A DNA stretch of 64,000 nt from Quillaja saponaria (Eukaryota > Streptophyta > Magnoliopsida > Fabales > Quillajaceae), in the NCBI GenBank assembly GCA_029379385.1, contig CM055615.1, positions 5,332,001 through 5,396,000 of the forward strand. Direction: 5' to 3'. Shown here one piece after another: positions 38,175-50,400 of this stretch (its first letter is position 1; every line of letters begins with the position of its first letter). A program made the translations under genes and the position numbers. The notes beneath the pieces were generated by a model. That model did no database searches, was not told the origin of the DNA, and saw only the letters and a list, made by a program, of their open reading frames with translations.

Positions 38175-39563
38175 GGCACGTTTGCTACTACATACCAAGA
38201 ATATATATTCCTCACATATCCTCCCCGAGGCTAAGATACTTGAATATGTTTAATCAAATATCAAATAAACAAAGCAAATGTATCTTAAGTGCACCCGGAT
38301 TCTATTTCGTATACATAAAAACAATATCATTCGCTTTATCAAACGCAAACAAAGTTTCACATAATTACACAATACAACAAAACCAGTATTACAAAGTAGC
38401 ACTTTTATCACTTAATCCAATCAAGGCATCAAATATTCATGTTTAAGAGCTAAATATACATGGATAGACATATACACATAAACATATATACACAACACAC
38501 TAGTCATCAACGAGTAACATTTTCCACTCACTAGGTTATGGAACTTACTCATCGCTCCTTCTTGAATTCACGTGTGTCGTTGGATCAACAATACGTTCTG
38601 CAGCTGAAAAGAATATTCCCAAGTACTACATAGTTTATAATTTCATGGTTATAATCCTCCAATTACTAAAACTTATACATATCAACTTCCATACATTTCT
38701 TTGAAACTAGCTCCTCTTAGGTATTTTAACAAATACCTTGAAGGCAACTTTAATTCTATTTCATGTATGAATATATTATATAAACATACTTAGAAAATAA
38801 ACACTAATTCCTTAATTTAACATTACTCACATTCCAAGTATTAAATTCAAGTCAAGCTAATAGTTTAAAGTTAATCAAGAGCTTGAATCATGAAACTCCA
38901 ATATCCATTCAACCAAATTTCAAGATTCCCTTTTTTCCTAATCATTTAACCAACAATTCTTTATTCTTTGGTATTAGATTTTTATTCAAATATAAATAAC
39001 AACTAACCACCAAGACTTAAATATACCAAGTTTTATTCAATACATTACAATTAGTTCCTTTTAAAAATTTTGTTAAACATCTTAAGGGCATTTTTAATTT
39101 CCACTCATGTGTATGTATATATATATTTCTACTCCAAGAAAATGAACACAATTCCATCAATTTCATTTTCTTCAAATTCCAACATTGAATTCAAGTTGAA
39201 CTCATTATTCAAGATTCATCAAAAGCTTGAAGTATACAATTTTGACATCAACATATTTGAATTCCAAGACTCCCTTTTTCTAATAATCATATAACCACCA
39301 TATATGTTCCTTGTTCCTAAATTTTTATTCAAAATTTCCTTATTCTATGATCTTAGACTTTTTATTCACAATTTACTTAATCCATAAGCTTAAGTCATCC
39401 AACAAACACAAACATCAATGGAAATAAGGACATAAGTCAAAAAGAAGCTACCATCAAAAGGCACAGAATGGGTGGCTAGCTCCTAAGAAATTTAGTTGGC
39501 AACCAAGGCTATTTATAACCATCAATTACACAACCAAGAAGAATAAAAAGTTTGTTGTTCCAC
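38175..39563 (-). mobile_element. LTR copy 5, continuation with duplicated junction
   Basis: 38185-38361 repeats 35150-35325 (both contain ACCAAGAATATATA and AATCAAATATCAAATAAAC), then continues the copy 5 type sequence to 39563. It includes the AACATCTTAAGGGCAT block. Its terminal part is cut by the next insertion at 39564. Confidence 0.65.
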
Positions 39564-41541
39564 TATTACAACTCGGTACGTAACGTTAAGTTTTAAAGGT
39601 AGTGTGCAAGTTTTGGTAATAAAAATAAACAAGAATATAAATCAAACAAACAAATCTTATTAATATATATATATATACATACATACAAGAGAAAATATAC
39701 ACCATTGCTTTATCTTTGTTGACCTTGACTTCACTTTTCATTTTTTTTTTCTTCCTTTCTCTTTCTTTTTATTTCTTTTTCTACTTTCTCCTTTTTTCCC
39801 ACTAGTTCAACTTCCCTGTTTTGAAATTTTTGGTGATTTCCTTTTGTTGGCCATGAACCTTATCCATTCCTTCTTGCTTGCGTAGCTCCATTCTTCCTTT
39901 TCTTGTAATTGTAGGTGTGTGTGTGAGTGTAAGCTAAGAGCAGTTAAGAGTCAATTTTGGCAGCAACTGTAACGGTTTTGTTGAGGTAGCAACCCCTGTT
40001 TTGAATAGTAGCTCCTCCTGAAAGTGAGCTCCTTATCTCTTCCTCTTGCACACCAGCTAGCTCCTCCTTCCTCCAGCTGTCATCCACCTTTAACGGGTAG
40101 TAGTAGTTCTCAGGCAGCGGCTTTAGTGGTGGCAGCCACCACTTGAACATTGATTTGTAGGTGGAAAGTGTTGATTTCCACTTTAGGTACCTTCCTCAAC
40201 TTTTGTTTTGAAAAATCCTTACTCTACTTTGAGTTAACTATTAGTATTTTGATCTTGTTTAAGGATTAGTGTAGAGTTGGAAATTTTTGTGAATAGAAAG
40301 TTAGGGACAAAAAACTTATGGGGTGGTTGTTTGATAATTGAAAAAGAAATTGATATAAGAATGGTTTAATTTAAGCTTTGATGAAGATTAGGTAGATAGC
40401 TTTATTTAAATTTAAGTTAGGATATGAATAAGATAGAAATTTAGGGATTTATGTTGAATTCTTGATGTATGTATATATATATATATACACACACACACGT
40501 CAATGAAAGGAACTTATGCCCTTAAAATGTTTGATAAATTGTCTAAAAGAAACTAGTTATAACATAATGAGTAAGACTTAGAATTTTTAAGTCTTTCTGG
40601 TTAGGGATTAATTCAATTTGAATAAAAAGTTCATGAACAAGAGTAAAGAATTGTTGGTTAATGTTGTGATTTAAGGATTTACTGAAATTGAGTAGTGAGT
40701 ATGAACAAAAGGGTGGTTAGTTGTGGGTAAAATGTTGAAAATATGAGTTAAGTGGTTATTAAAGGGAAGCAAGGTCAGATTTTATAAGTTAGAAAAATTT
40801 GGTATTTCAGGTGTTTTGTGGACTGAATTATTTTACAAGTTCTAAATAGAAAATGTAGCTTATAATCTCAGGACAATATCTAGATAGTTTCACAACTTGA
40901 TTCCAGATATATTTATCGTAAGAGCTGCCAGGTTCATGCTAGATTATAAGTGAGCTTTAGTCAATTCAAAGAACTTTGTTTGGGGTTATGGTTTGCATTA
41001 GTTTAGGACCTCTGAATAAGAATTGTTCCTAACATGTTAAGGGACAATCTAGAGCTTTTCAGATTTTAATTTCATGTTATATGTGTTTTAGAGGTGTTGG
41101 AAGTCATTATTAGAATTTTTAGGAGAAGGTTCTAAATAAGAAAGATATCTAACTTCATGGAGATAATGTTTGGACTTGGTTTTGTTGAATTTGGTTAAGT
41201 ATATAAATTAGAATCGAGCATTTCTCCAAGATGGTTATGAAAACGCATAAAAAAGATAAATTTTAAATAAATGCACGAAACTTAGCATCTATAGATTTTT
41301 GTAACTAAAGGATTATAACCTATGAATTAACAAACTAAGCAGTACTTGAAAATATTAATTGTAACTCCAGAATGTATTGTTGAGCCAAAGATGATCGTGA
41401 ACGCAAAAGGAAGTGACAAGCAAGATCAGTAAACTTGTGAGTGGATAACGTATTCTTTGGTTGCTAGATTAATATGTGTATTTGAATATATATGTTTATA
41501 TGGAAGGATAGGCATGTATAGTGTTTACTTTGAGTTATTTG
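39564..41541 (+). mobile_element. LTR copy 7, truncated
   Basis: Starts TATTACAACTCGG, a decayed form of TGTTATAACCCG, followed by the family's CGTAACGTTAAG block. The body matches copies 1 and 60338-63940, for example the GAAACTAGTTATAA and TTGGTTGCTAGATTAATATG regions. It is interrupted at 41542 by an oppositely oriented fragment and does not resume. Confidence 0.7.
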
Positions 41542-42077
41542 TGTCATACCCCTTATAGAGGCATGACTAGCTGGAGGATTGGATAACCAAACCTTCATAA
41601 CCCTGACTTCAAAACAAAGAAAAAACACAACTTTTGACCCAAGTACAAAACAAAAATAAATTTTATAAACAGAAGTTCACTGTAAAAGTTTGTTTCCTGA
41701 AACAAAGATCAACTTACTGAAAATTCATATAACATGCCCCAAAAATACCAATACATATATTCTTGATTTCACATAACAACACGAAGACAAATATCTAGAC
41801 TATTGTGTCATATAAAATTAAACACCCCACAATTCTAGTGTGACTGCAACTTTCATCCTTGACTTCAAGTCTGAGATCCTAGAGCATACCTTGCCGTACT
41901 CTATCAGCAGGTCACAAACTCAACGAGGCCAAATACTAGACTCTTGAAAAAAAATATCAACGAGAAGGATAAGTCCTACAGACTCTGTGAGTGGAAAATC
42001 GTACCTAAAAGGTACCAGCATCACTCAACACACATATAAAATATATTATCAATTAATATCAGCATACAACTATTTTT
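41542..42077 (-). mobile_element. LTR copy 8, fragment
   Basis: Starts TGTCATACCCC and matches the first ~530 bp of the minus-oriented copies, down to the GTACCAGCATCACTCAACAC block. It then breaks into unrelated sequence. The same block order is seen at 16711-17200. Confidence 0.75.
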
Positions 42078-42555
42078 GAAAGAGACCTACAATTGTTGTG
42101 GACGTCCTCTCTGAAGATAAAGGGCTTCTTATGGACCATTAGTTGTATGGATAATAGTCTCACTTGTATGAGCACGTAATTTGTGTTTATAGAATTGGAG
42201 TATCCTCTTCCTAATGACTAGTTTTTGAGGAGAATTATACTCTTTAACATTTTCATTTTAGATTTGCTTAATACACTATCCAAACCTATATTATATATCG
42301 CAACTTAGGATTTCATATTTCAACTACAAATGTAGAACTGGGAAAATCTTGTAACTTTATGAGTAATTTAGGAGAAATAATAAATCTACAAGAGTTAGAG
42401 CTTCTTTAAGCTAAGACTTAGAGCTTTGAATTCAAGGAATTTAACTCCATATTTAGCATAGCTTAATCAATTCCTACATATGATATCTTGTTTTAAGTTA
42501 CCTATTGGTATTTGTGAACATCTAATCTCTTTTGTTAGCAATTTTTGATTGGGAC
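42078..42555. other. unassigned repeat-like DNA
   Basis: Non-coding sequence following the truncated LTR. The early part resembles retroelement leader sequence in composition, but no terminal or primer motif is clear. Confidence 0.3.
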
Positions 42556-42725
42556 TTGCAGGCAACGAAGAGAGATGCATAGGATTAAATGGAAGGAATT
42601 GTGTTTGATTATTTGCCTAAGAAGCATGGGAAATTGGGCTGAACGGATTTGCATCTTTCTAATATGGCTTTGTTAGTAAAACAAGCTTGGAGGGTATTGA
42701 AAAATCCAAGCTTGGATATTTATGA
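42556..42725 (+). pseudogene. L1 LINE reverse transcriptase C-terminal relic
   Basis: With a few frameshifts the plus strand reads RRMHRIKWKEL then DLHLSNMALLVKQAWRVLKN. This matches the region after the RT core in plant L1 ORF2 ('W..LC.PK..GGLGFRDL..FN.ALLAKQAWR'). Only about 55 codons remain, with stops. No poly(A) tail was assigned. Confidence 0.65.
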
Positions 42726-42951
42726 TATAGACTTGCATCTTTCTTATTTTTCTTGGTTTACTTTATCATAGTCATATGACTTGCATTAAAGTTTGAAAAT
42801 CTTCCAAAGTTAAAAGAATATATATATGCAATTTGGAAGTAATTCATACAAGAAACGGAATGTCAGCATGTACACATCAGTATGTATTCATAGATTAAAA
42901 AAAAAAATTTAAAAAGTACATCAAACTGGTACTTGAAATTCCTATGAAATG

Positions 42952-43161
42952 TTAATTTTTGGTACCAAAGCGTACTGTGTTCTGTCCTATGGGTGCCTTG
43001 AGGGCCAATTGATCAAAGGTTAAGCACTTACCATCAGCCTTTTCTATTCTTGCCCTTGCAATCTCCGTAAACCTCACTGTTGTGACTTTCAAATTGTCAA
43101 GAAGATTGTATAGTCGTATATCATCTGTCACTGTTCCGAAAACCACAGCAATCTTGTTTTC
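42952..43161 (-). pseudogene. RPL18: ribosomal protein L18 exon fragment
   Basis: The minus-strand frame [16 protein letters not shown] followed by [17 protein letters not shown] and [18 protein letters not shown] is the conserved core of cytosolic 60S protein L18. The fragment starts directly after an intact splice acceptor (TTTTTAG at 43168-43162), so it derives from a genomic copy rather than an mRNA. It ends in a stop (42954-42952) where the normal protein continues with its LRGPKN-like segment and basic C-terminus. No other exon is seen nearby. It is a broken copy, either a fragment duplication or transposon capture. Confidence 0.8.
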
Positions 43162-43163
43162 CT

Positions 43164-43899
43164 AAAAAGAAAAATTTAGAGGAATTAGAATAGAATAAAT
43201 TCCTGTCTATTCAACATTAGAAGCCATATGTGCACACTTTGGTTGTAATTTCACCGTTACTAGGACTTACATAAGTCCAATGACAGATGAAACAAATACA
43301 AATACAAATACAAAAAAATACAAAAAAGTAATAATAATAATAATCTATCACCTTATGTCTAAGTCATAGTAATTTCTTATAAAAAAAAAAAAAAAAAAAA
43401 ATCCTAGTAATTTCCTATTGTCTTCTAGTTTTAATATTGTTCTAGAAACATCCTAGTTTCACTTAACTTTTTTCTTTTGGCTTTTTCAACTACACAATTA
43501 AAACTCTTTTTATGCTATAAAAAATTACTGGAAAAGTCTCATAGGCTCAAAGTTAGTGGAAGCAAGAGAAGATGCATGCCAAGTTGGATGCTTACGGTAG
43601 TTCTCATAATTAATCCCTTTGTTTTGAGATCATCTTCCTCTAGTCATTATCTTTAGTAATCGATTTTAATATTTTTAATTTTAAAGTATATATAATAACT
43701 GAGAATAGATCTACTTTTATATTGAGCCTATATTAAACTGCTTTGCTACTTTTAATTTAGACTATGTATGTCGTGTTACTTTTCTGTTTACTTTTAAAGC
43801 TCTGTTTGTCATCTGAGTAGTATGGGTTTCTTGTTTTTCAACTTTCTTTTTTGTTCTTTTAGTTGATTCAAAGTAATGTTAATTACGATTGTTATCTTC
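43164..43899. other. intergenic, microsatellite and poly(A) runs
   Basis: Contains an (ACAAAT)n-like stretch near 43290-43320, an (AAT)n run near 43330 and a 20-plus A run near 43381-43400. The part adjoining 43164 is probably the intron remnant of the L18 fragment. No gene. Confidence 0.5.
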
Positions 43900-43914
43900 A
43901 TTTTCCTCATTGGC

Positions 43915-45680
43915 AGTCATGCCTATAGGACATCGTACCCCTAATAGAGGATATCTTAGAGCTTCAGTGTCTCCGTCCACCACATTGGCATTGTCTCTGT
44001 CTATTGCATCGGCTACACCAACTTCCCTCTACGATTGCAGCTTCAGTACCTCCTTTAAAGCTTGAGTTCCACCTCCCAGTGTTCCATTACTTACTCTATC
44101 CTTGGAGCAGGTTTGAGACCTTTCTGATGTACCCTCAGATTAGATCCCATCAAGCTTGGGATCCCTACTAATATGTAAGTTAGAATTTTAAACTTTGATA
44201 ATGAATTTTCTTATTTATTAATTTTTTATGAATTTCATTGTTCTTACACTATGCTGTGGTCAGGATGTCAATCATAGGGTGGGAGGTGAGCCCAGTGTAG
44301 AGGATAGTGTCACCTATGAGGCTAGTGACATCTCTGAGTATGGTGCGGGCGCAAAGAGAGGGGAAGAGAGGCAAGAATAAGATTGCTTCTTTCCATGAGG
44401 TTGAGAAGGATCACCCACTCATTCACATAGCTGGAGATAAGTAAGTAATTATCTTTATGATTTTGTATTCATATACCTTGTATTTTACTAATGTTCATTT
44501 CTTGTTGTTTGTATTGTAGAGCATTTGTTGGGGGCGAGCCCAAGAACATGAAGGTGACCACTACCATTTTTGGTCATCATGAAGCAACTTCTAGTTCTGC
44601 TTTTTTAGTACAGAAAGTTTCCTGAGAAGACCAAGAAGTTATGCTATAATGATTTTATGATAAGTTTAATTTTATTATTGTTTAAGTTTTAATTTCATTT
44701 TAATGTGTTGTTAAATTACTGACAACATGCTTTTGTTTTGTAATTTATGCTACATAAAAGGTTTAAGGTCATCCCTGATGAGAGAGCTACATCTCGGGCT
44801 GTGTTTAATGCAACTGCCGTAAAAAAATAAAGCGGTGTTTTCTAAAAGCAGCATGCAGAATTGAAGAGGAAGCAGCCATCAGACTCACTCACTTGGAAGG
44901 AGAATAGGCGCCCAAATTGGATCCCACAAAATTGGCGAGAGTCCTTGTGTGATTAGTGGGCAAACCCTAACTTCCAAAGGCTTTCTCGGACGATGGCCAT
45001 GGATACGCGAGTGGATGAAAAACATATTCACCAGATGTTTGGCTCCGTCAACACAACTGTTCACCAGAAGCAGCTAGTTAGTAATATTTCATTTAATAAA
45101 TATTAGTTATAAATTTGTATCATAGCCTTTTCAACTAATATTGTTAAAAAAAAGAAAAAAAAAATATAGGAGCAAGAGTTTGGTCAAGTAGAGTTATTGA
45201 GGTTTTGACCAAGAGAAAGTCTGGTAACTTCGTTAACATAAAGTCGAAGGCCATTAGTGTAAGTATGATTTGTTTTTTTTTGTTTTACATAGTTGTTATT
45301 CTATTTATGTACATAACTTTTTTTTGTTCGCAAAAGAAGTTTAAGGCTTCAAAGGCGGCGGAGCTAGGGCAATCAAGCACGGCCAGGAAGATAGTGCTGA
45401 TATACCTACTGCACTTGCTGAGGCTTTCGTGAGTGACCCAGCTTTCTTCGTGAACCTAGCGGGTGGCAAGAGGAAGGGACTCACCTACAATTTTAGGGGT
45501 TGTATGAACTCCTAACAGCTATTGGGTGAAGTCATAAGGTCTGTAACTTTTGCCACCATATCTCACAGCTCTGCTACGGGTTTTGCTACATCTCCATCTC
45601 TTTTGGGATTCATTCCAGAGCACATGGAGATAGTACAGGAGATGATTATGAGAGAGCTAGGGTACAACCACCTCCTTTGA
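43915..45680 (+). pseudogene. CACTA-associated gene relic (Transposase_24-like)
   Basis: Scattered plus-strand frames give NWIPQNWRESLCD then WANPNFQRLS, matching the 'W..LC..W.s..f...S' core of the plant En/Spm-associated transposase family. Next come GQVELLRF and GNFVNIKSKAIS, matching the family's following 'ELFR.THTKK.G.FV...S' motif. Upstream are a Pro/Ser-rich region and a basic GKRGKNK stretch. The C-terminus reads EHMEIVQEMIMRELG. Stops and apparent introns interrupt it. Together with the CACTA terminus at 47762 it suggests an old CACTA element, invaded by satellite. Confidence 0.6.
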
Positions 45681-45764
45681 CACCGCCACCTTAATCATCT
45701 TTGGAATGTATTATTTTAATTTCATTTTCATAATGCAAAAGTTTTAGTTTATTATAGTTTACAT

Positions 45765-47040
45765 GCAAAAACATGTCAAGTTTAGGTTCGGAGGAAAAAA
45801 CGTACAAATACTAGACTGTTTAGGATTCTTGTCATATTGGCATGGCCCTAGGGATGAATAAGACCTGTAGGATATCCATTTGGATCAACAGTTAGGATTT
45901 TTAGGACAAATTTTGAGTTTCAAGGCAAAAATTTTGAAAACATGTATTCAGGGGACAAAATGATTAAATACTAGTCCGTTTAGAATTCTGGGAGTACCGA
46001 CACAACCGTGGGAACAAATAAGACCTGTAAGAATAAACAGAAATTTATTTGGATAAATGGTTAGGATTTTAGGACAAGTATTAAGTTTCAAGGCAAAAAC
46101 TTACCAAGTTTAAGATAGGGGGCAAAACGGTCAACAACTAGTCTATTTAGAATTCCGGGAGTACTGGCATTATCGTGGGGACGAATGAGACCTATAGGAA
46201 AATCCAAAAATCCATTTGAATCAACGGTTAGGATTTTATGACAAATTTTGAGTTTCAAAGCAAAAACTTTAAAAACTTGGATTTGAAGGGCAATTTCACT
46301 AATCCGTTTAGGATCCTGGGAGTACCATCACGACCATGAAGACAAATAAAACCTATAAGAGCAAATAGAAATCCATTTGGATCAACAGTTAGGATTTTAG
46401 GACAAATTTTGAGTTTCAAGACAAAAACTTGTTAAGTTTGGATTCAATAGGCAAAACAGTCAAAAACTAGTCTATTTAGGATTCTAGAAGTACCGACATG
46501 ACTGTGGGGATGAATAAGACCTGTAGAAATAGCCAAAAATTCATTTAAAACAACAGTTAGGATTTAAGGACAAATTTTGAGTTTCAAGGCAAAAGCTTTG
46601 AAAACTTGGGTTTGGGGGGCTAAGCTGGTTAAATACTAGTTCGTTTAGGATTTGGAGAGTACCGGGATGACCGTGAGGATGAATAAGACATGCAGGAACA
46701 AATAGATATACATCTGGATCAGCAGTTAGGATTTTAGGATAAATTTTGAATTTCAAGGCAAAAACTTACCAAGTTTGGATTCAGAGGGCAAAACGGTCAA
46801 AAACTAGTTCGTTTAAGATTCCAAAAGTACCGGCATGACTATGGGAATGAATAAAACCTATAAATAAAGCCATAAATTCATTTGAATCAACAATTAGTAT
46901 TTGAGGACAAATTTTGAGTTTGAAGGCAAAAACTTTGAAAACTTGAGTTTAAGGGACAAAACGGTCAAATACTAGTCCATTAAGGATTCTGAGAGTACCA
47001 GCACTATCGTGGAGACGAATATAACCTGTAGGAATAAATG
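45765..47040 (+). repeat. satellite array 2, dimeric higher-order repeat
   Basis: The same satellite family as array 1. GTTAGGA-type blocks lie at about 45891, 46060, 46227, 46388, 46556, 46725 and 46892, giving unit lengths of 161-169 bp. Two subtypes alternate strictly. A has TTGAAAAC and AAATACTAGT. B has ACCAAGTTT or GTTAAGTTT with AAAAACTAGT or CAACAACTAGT. Hence the true period is a dimer of about 335 bp. The GTGGGGACGAATAAGACC block is shared by both. Confidence 0.88.
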
Positions 47041-47440
47041 GAAATGAAATATAAGTTGAAAATTTTTCTTAATTTGTCAAAATTAATTAATTAGAGTTTT
47101 AACTTATATGCATATTAATTTAAGTGGATATAACTTGCAACATATTTATTTTAATTATTTCATATTTCACCTCCTACATTTGGGCATTTGTACCTGAGTT
47201 AGGCTAACGAATAAGTTGGCATTAACAAAGACTTAGAATTTGGAGATGAGAACGATATTTAAATTTATGCATTTTACTTTCATTTATTATTTATTGTAAA
47301 TAATACTATTACAATCAATGATTTTTGTATATTATTTTTTTATTTATATAAATTTGGATTTGAATAAAAAAAAATTCTTTTGAAGCAGGTATTTACAAGT
47401 ATAAATATAAAAATTAAATAAAAATTAAATAAAAACAATT
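47041..47440. other. AT-rich spacer after satellite array 2
   Basis: No gene or repeat family recognised; very AT-rich. It may be the interior of the CACTA element ending at 47762. Confidence 0.4.
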
Positions 47441-47762
47441 AGAAAACTTTAGTCATCTGCATCTACATTTGTCTTTCATGCATCAGATAGAAAATTTATA
47501 AAAAATTTGTATCTATGTTTTAGCATCTTAGACCCAGACTCTAATATGTAGTACCCCAATTATGGTCAGCTAGAATTTGCGTCTATCGAGCAGACACAGA
47601 TATACAAAAGCAAATAAGTTATGTGTCTGTGTAGGCGTATAAACTTTTATCTGAGCCTAATCTTACTGCACTGGCTTTTCTGCGTTTGAGTGCAGACGCA
47701 GATTGTATTTTAACTTTTTGCATCTGCATATGTGAGACGCAAATAATGTTTTTTCTTGTAGT
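47441..47762. mobile_element. CACTA element right terminus
   Basis: Ends ...TGTTTTTTCTTGTAGTG, whose reverse complement CACTACAAGAAAAAACA is the canonical plant CACTA terminal repeat. The preceding ~300 bp are dense in short direct and inverted copies of GCATCTGC and GACGCA motifs, as expected of subterminal transposase-binding repeats. The left end was not located. Confidence 0.7.
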
Positions 47763-47905
47763 GTTCCTATTCACAGATAACTCGAATAAGCACAACAACT
47801 CGTCATCTTTAAGATTATTAATTGTCATTCTGCCATGTCTCATAATTTAATTCATGCATATTAATCTTCGTTAACTTCTTCAGCATGACCTTTTTTCTTC
47901 TCTCT
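47763..47905. repeat. ~130-bp segment repeated at 54010-54150
   Basis: AGATAACTCG, TCATCTTTAA, CGCCATGTCTC-like and AACTTCTTC blocks are shared in the same order with 54010-54150. The two copies bracket the LINE. They may be LINE 5' leader sequence, with this one belonging to a second truncated LINE, or host target sequence. Confidence 0.5.
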
Positions 47906-47948
47906 CTTTTTTTTTTTTTTTTTTTGGTGCAAAGGGGAAAAGATAAAA

Positions 47949-48445
47949 TTAAAAATTAAAAGTGAGTCTTGGGAAGCTTATTCCTATTACATTTCCAAAA
48001 TAAACACTAGAAATACAAGATAGAACTAAATAAAAAATAACAAGATCTTCTTGCTGAGTGTATCCTAGTTTTGTTAGGCCATCTGCACAATTGTTTGCTA
48101 CCTTGAAGTAATACTTAGTTTCCACCTGTTGGAAGCAAATTATCAAGTTCCTACAATCATGAATGATATTACTATACAAGTCAAAGGCATTAGAGGTCTT
48201 TAAAGGATCAATGACAACCTTAGCATCAATATTTATTTCAAGGAAGAGAATTCATTTTTCCAAAGCAAGAAGAAGCCCTTGCATTAGCCCCCAAATTTCA
48301 GCAAGAGTAATTGATCCAAACCCTAGCTTTTTGGAAAAACCAATAATTCAGTTACCATGCTCTCCATAATAACTCCTCCAGCCCCAATTTGGCCAAGATT
48401 CCCAAAAGAATAGTCATCTGTGTTAAGCTTATGCCACCCCTGCTT
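47949..48445 (-). pseudogene. LINE RNase H domain relic
   Basis: From about 48445 leftward the frame gives GWHKLNTDDYSFGNLGQIGAG then GVIMES, the strand-1 'KLN.DGS..GNPG..G.GGV..D' start of LINE RNase H. It ends with ANNCADGLTKLGY, the usual 'R.AN.CAD.LAKLG' end. Several stops. It follows the RT fragment directly, so the RT palm, thumb and connector are missing. Confidence 0.7.
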
Positions 48446-48465
48446 AGGAGGTTTTCAAGTGATGT

Positions 48466-50270
48466 CTAACAAGATATAGAAAGCATGGTGGTAATAAAAG
48501 TCCAATTGATTCTGTCAAAAGCTTTTTCAAGGTCAAGTTTGATAACACACCAACCATGCCTACCTTTCTTTCTCATAAGAGAATGAATTGCTTCCTGAGC
48601 AACAACAACATTGTTTGTTGCTTTCTTGCCAGAGATGAAAGCTCCTTGAAATGGAGAAATCATCTTATTAAGGAAGGAATTAATTCTGCAAACTAAGATT
48701 TTTGTAACAATTTTGTAGATTGTGTTGCATAAACCAATGGATCTAAAATTATGGATGGATTGGGGGTTCCTAATTTTGGAGATTGAGAGTTTTATACCAA
48801 TGGGTAGGTAGAGACTAAGAGGAAAAAACAGAGTTTATAGCAGCACAGACAGAAGGACTAGTACAAGACCAGGTTTTTTAGAGAAAGCAGGAAGCAAACG
48901 ATCATTGCTGGGAGCCTTGTGGGGTTTCATAGACCATAAAGCATTCTTAATCTCCAAGATAATAGTATTTGAAGTAAGCTTTGGCCAAAGACTATCATGG
49001 AGAGAATGAAGATGAGGGAGCTCAGGAAAGGAACAAATGTGGTAAGAGGTGGAAGTAAAGGAATTTTTGAAAGACTCAGAGAAAAGATAGATGATGGCAG
49101 TTTCATCATGAATCCACATGCCACTATTATTTTTAATTGAAATAATACGATTAGATCTTCTTCTATTAAGCACAGACAAATGATAGAACCTTGTGTTTAG
49201 ATCCCCATCCCTCAGCCAGTTCATTCTTGATTTGGCAGCCCAGAAGTTTTCCTCTTTTAAGAGGACAAGTCTAAAGTTCTCAGAAAAGTCTTTTCCAAGA
49301 TTTTCAAGGAAAGGGGAAGGCCCAAGACAGAGATTCTTTTGAAGGTTGGCAAGCCTAGCAAGAATTCTTCTTTTTCATTAAAAATGTTCCCAAAGGACTC
49401 ACTATTCCATATTCTTGTAAGATTTTGAAATCTTGGAACATCACTGTCATAGCTAATCCCAATACCCCCCAAGCTTCTAAAATGACATCTTTGAAAGAAG
49501 GGTCTAAGAACAATATAACCTCAGTTCTGAAAGGTTTATATGGTTGGAAGAAAGGGATGGGTCTGTATTCAACAAAATAAGGGAATGGTCTGATCCAGTA
49601 CGAGGGAGGTGAAAAAGCTTTGAAACTGAGAAGAAATTTACCCAATCAGAGTTTATACATGCTCTATCTATCCTTTGACGCACAATGGGAGCCATCGTGA
49701 CGTTTGTTGGTCCAAGTGAATTTAGGTCCAATGAAGCTAAGATCAAAAAAATTACAAAAATCTAAGTAGTTATTAAAAGCAGTCATTTAGGAAAAACAAG
49801 CAGGTCTAATGCCTAATTTTTCATGGGATCTAAGAACATCATTGAAATCTCAAATCACAATCCATGGAAGCTTATGAACAGATGACAAATCAGAAAGGTT
49901 CTCCCAAAGTCGAGGACGATGTTCCAAAATGAGACTAGCGTAAATAGCAGAGATGAGAACATGGGAGTTGGTTACCTGGACAGTGGCAAGGATCTTTGGA
50001 AAGAAGAGCCAAGGATGCCCACATTCACTTGAATTAGATTCCACAACAACCAGATTCCTTCAGCAAAGCCATCAGGATCTCCACGAAAATTTCCATCAAA
50101 GCCAAGCGACTCAATTATATGAGCAGCCTTGTCTCCCGAAATCCTTGTCTCAATGAGAATAACAATAGAAGGCCTATGCCTTGCAACAAGATCTAGAAGA
50201 GCTCTACGAAACTCCTGGCTGGCACCACCTTTAGTACTTCAAAAGAGGATCTTCATATTAAAACATGAGA
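48466..50270 (-). pseudogene. LINE ORF2 relic (endonuclease and partial RT)
   Basis: Starting near 50270 on the minus strand: an apurinic-endonuclease-type region (ARHRPSIVILIETRISG; later RQRIDRACINSDWVNFF and GSDHSLILL), the linker (NWLRDGDLNTRFYHLSVLNR; KNALWSMKPHKAPSNDR), then RT motifs FQGAFISGKKATNNVVVAQE and VIKLDLEKAFDRINW. The RT ends just after the first catalytic motif. Multiple shifts and stops. An alternate run of minus-strand frames at 48835-49746 belongs to this same relic. Confidence 0.8.
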
Positions 50271-50400
50271 GAGAAGGGTTGTCCCGTCTTTTAGAGCCTC
50301 AAAGACTATCGCTGGACTTTTGGACAAAAGGGTCCAAGTCCCAAAAATTTTGGTCAAAATGGTAAATTTTTTACCATAATAGCCAGAATGGGGTAAATGA

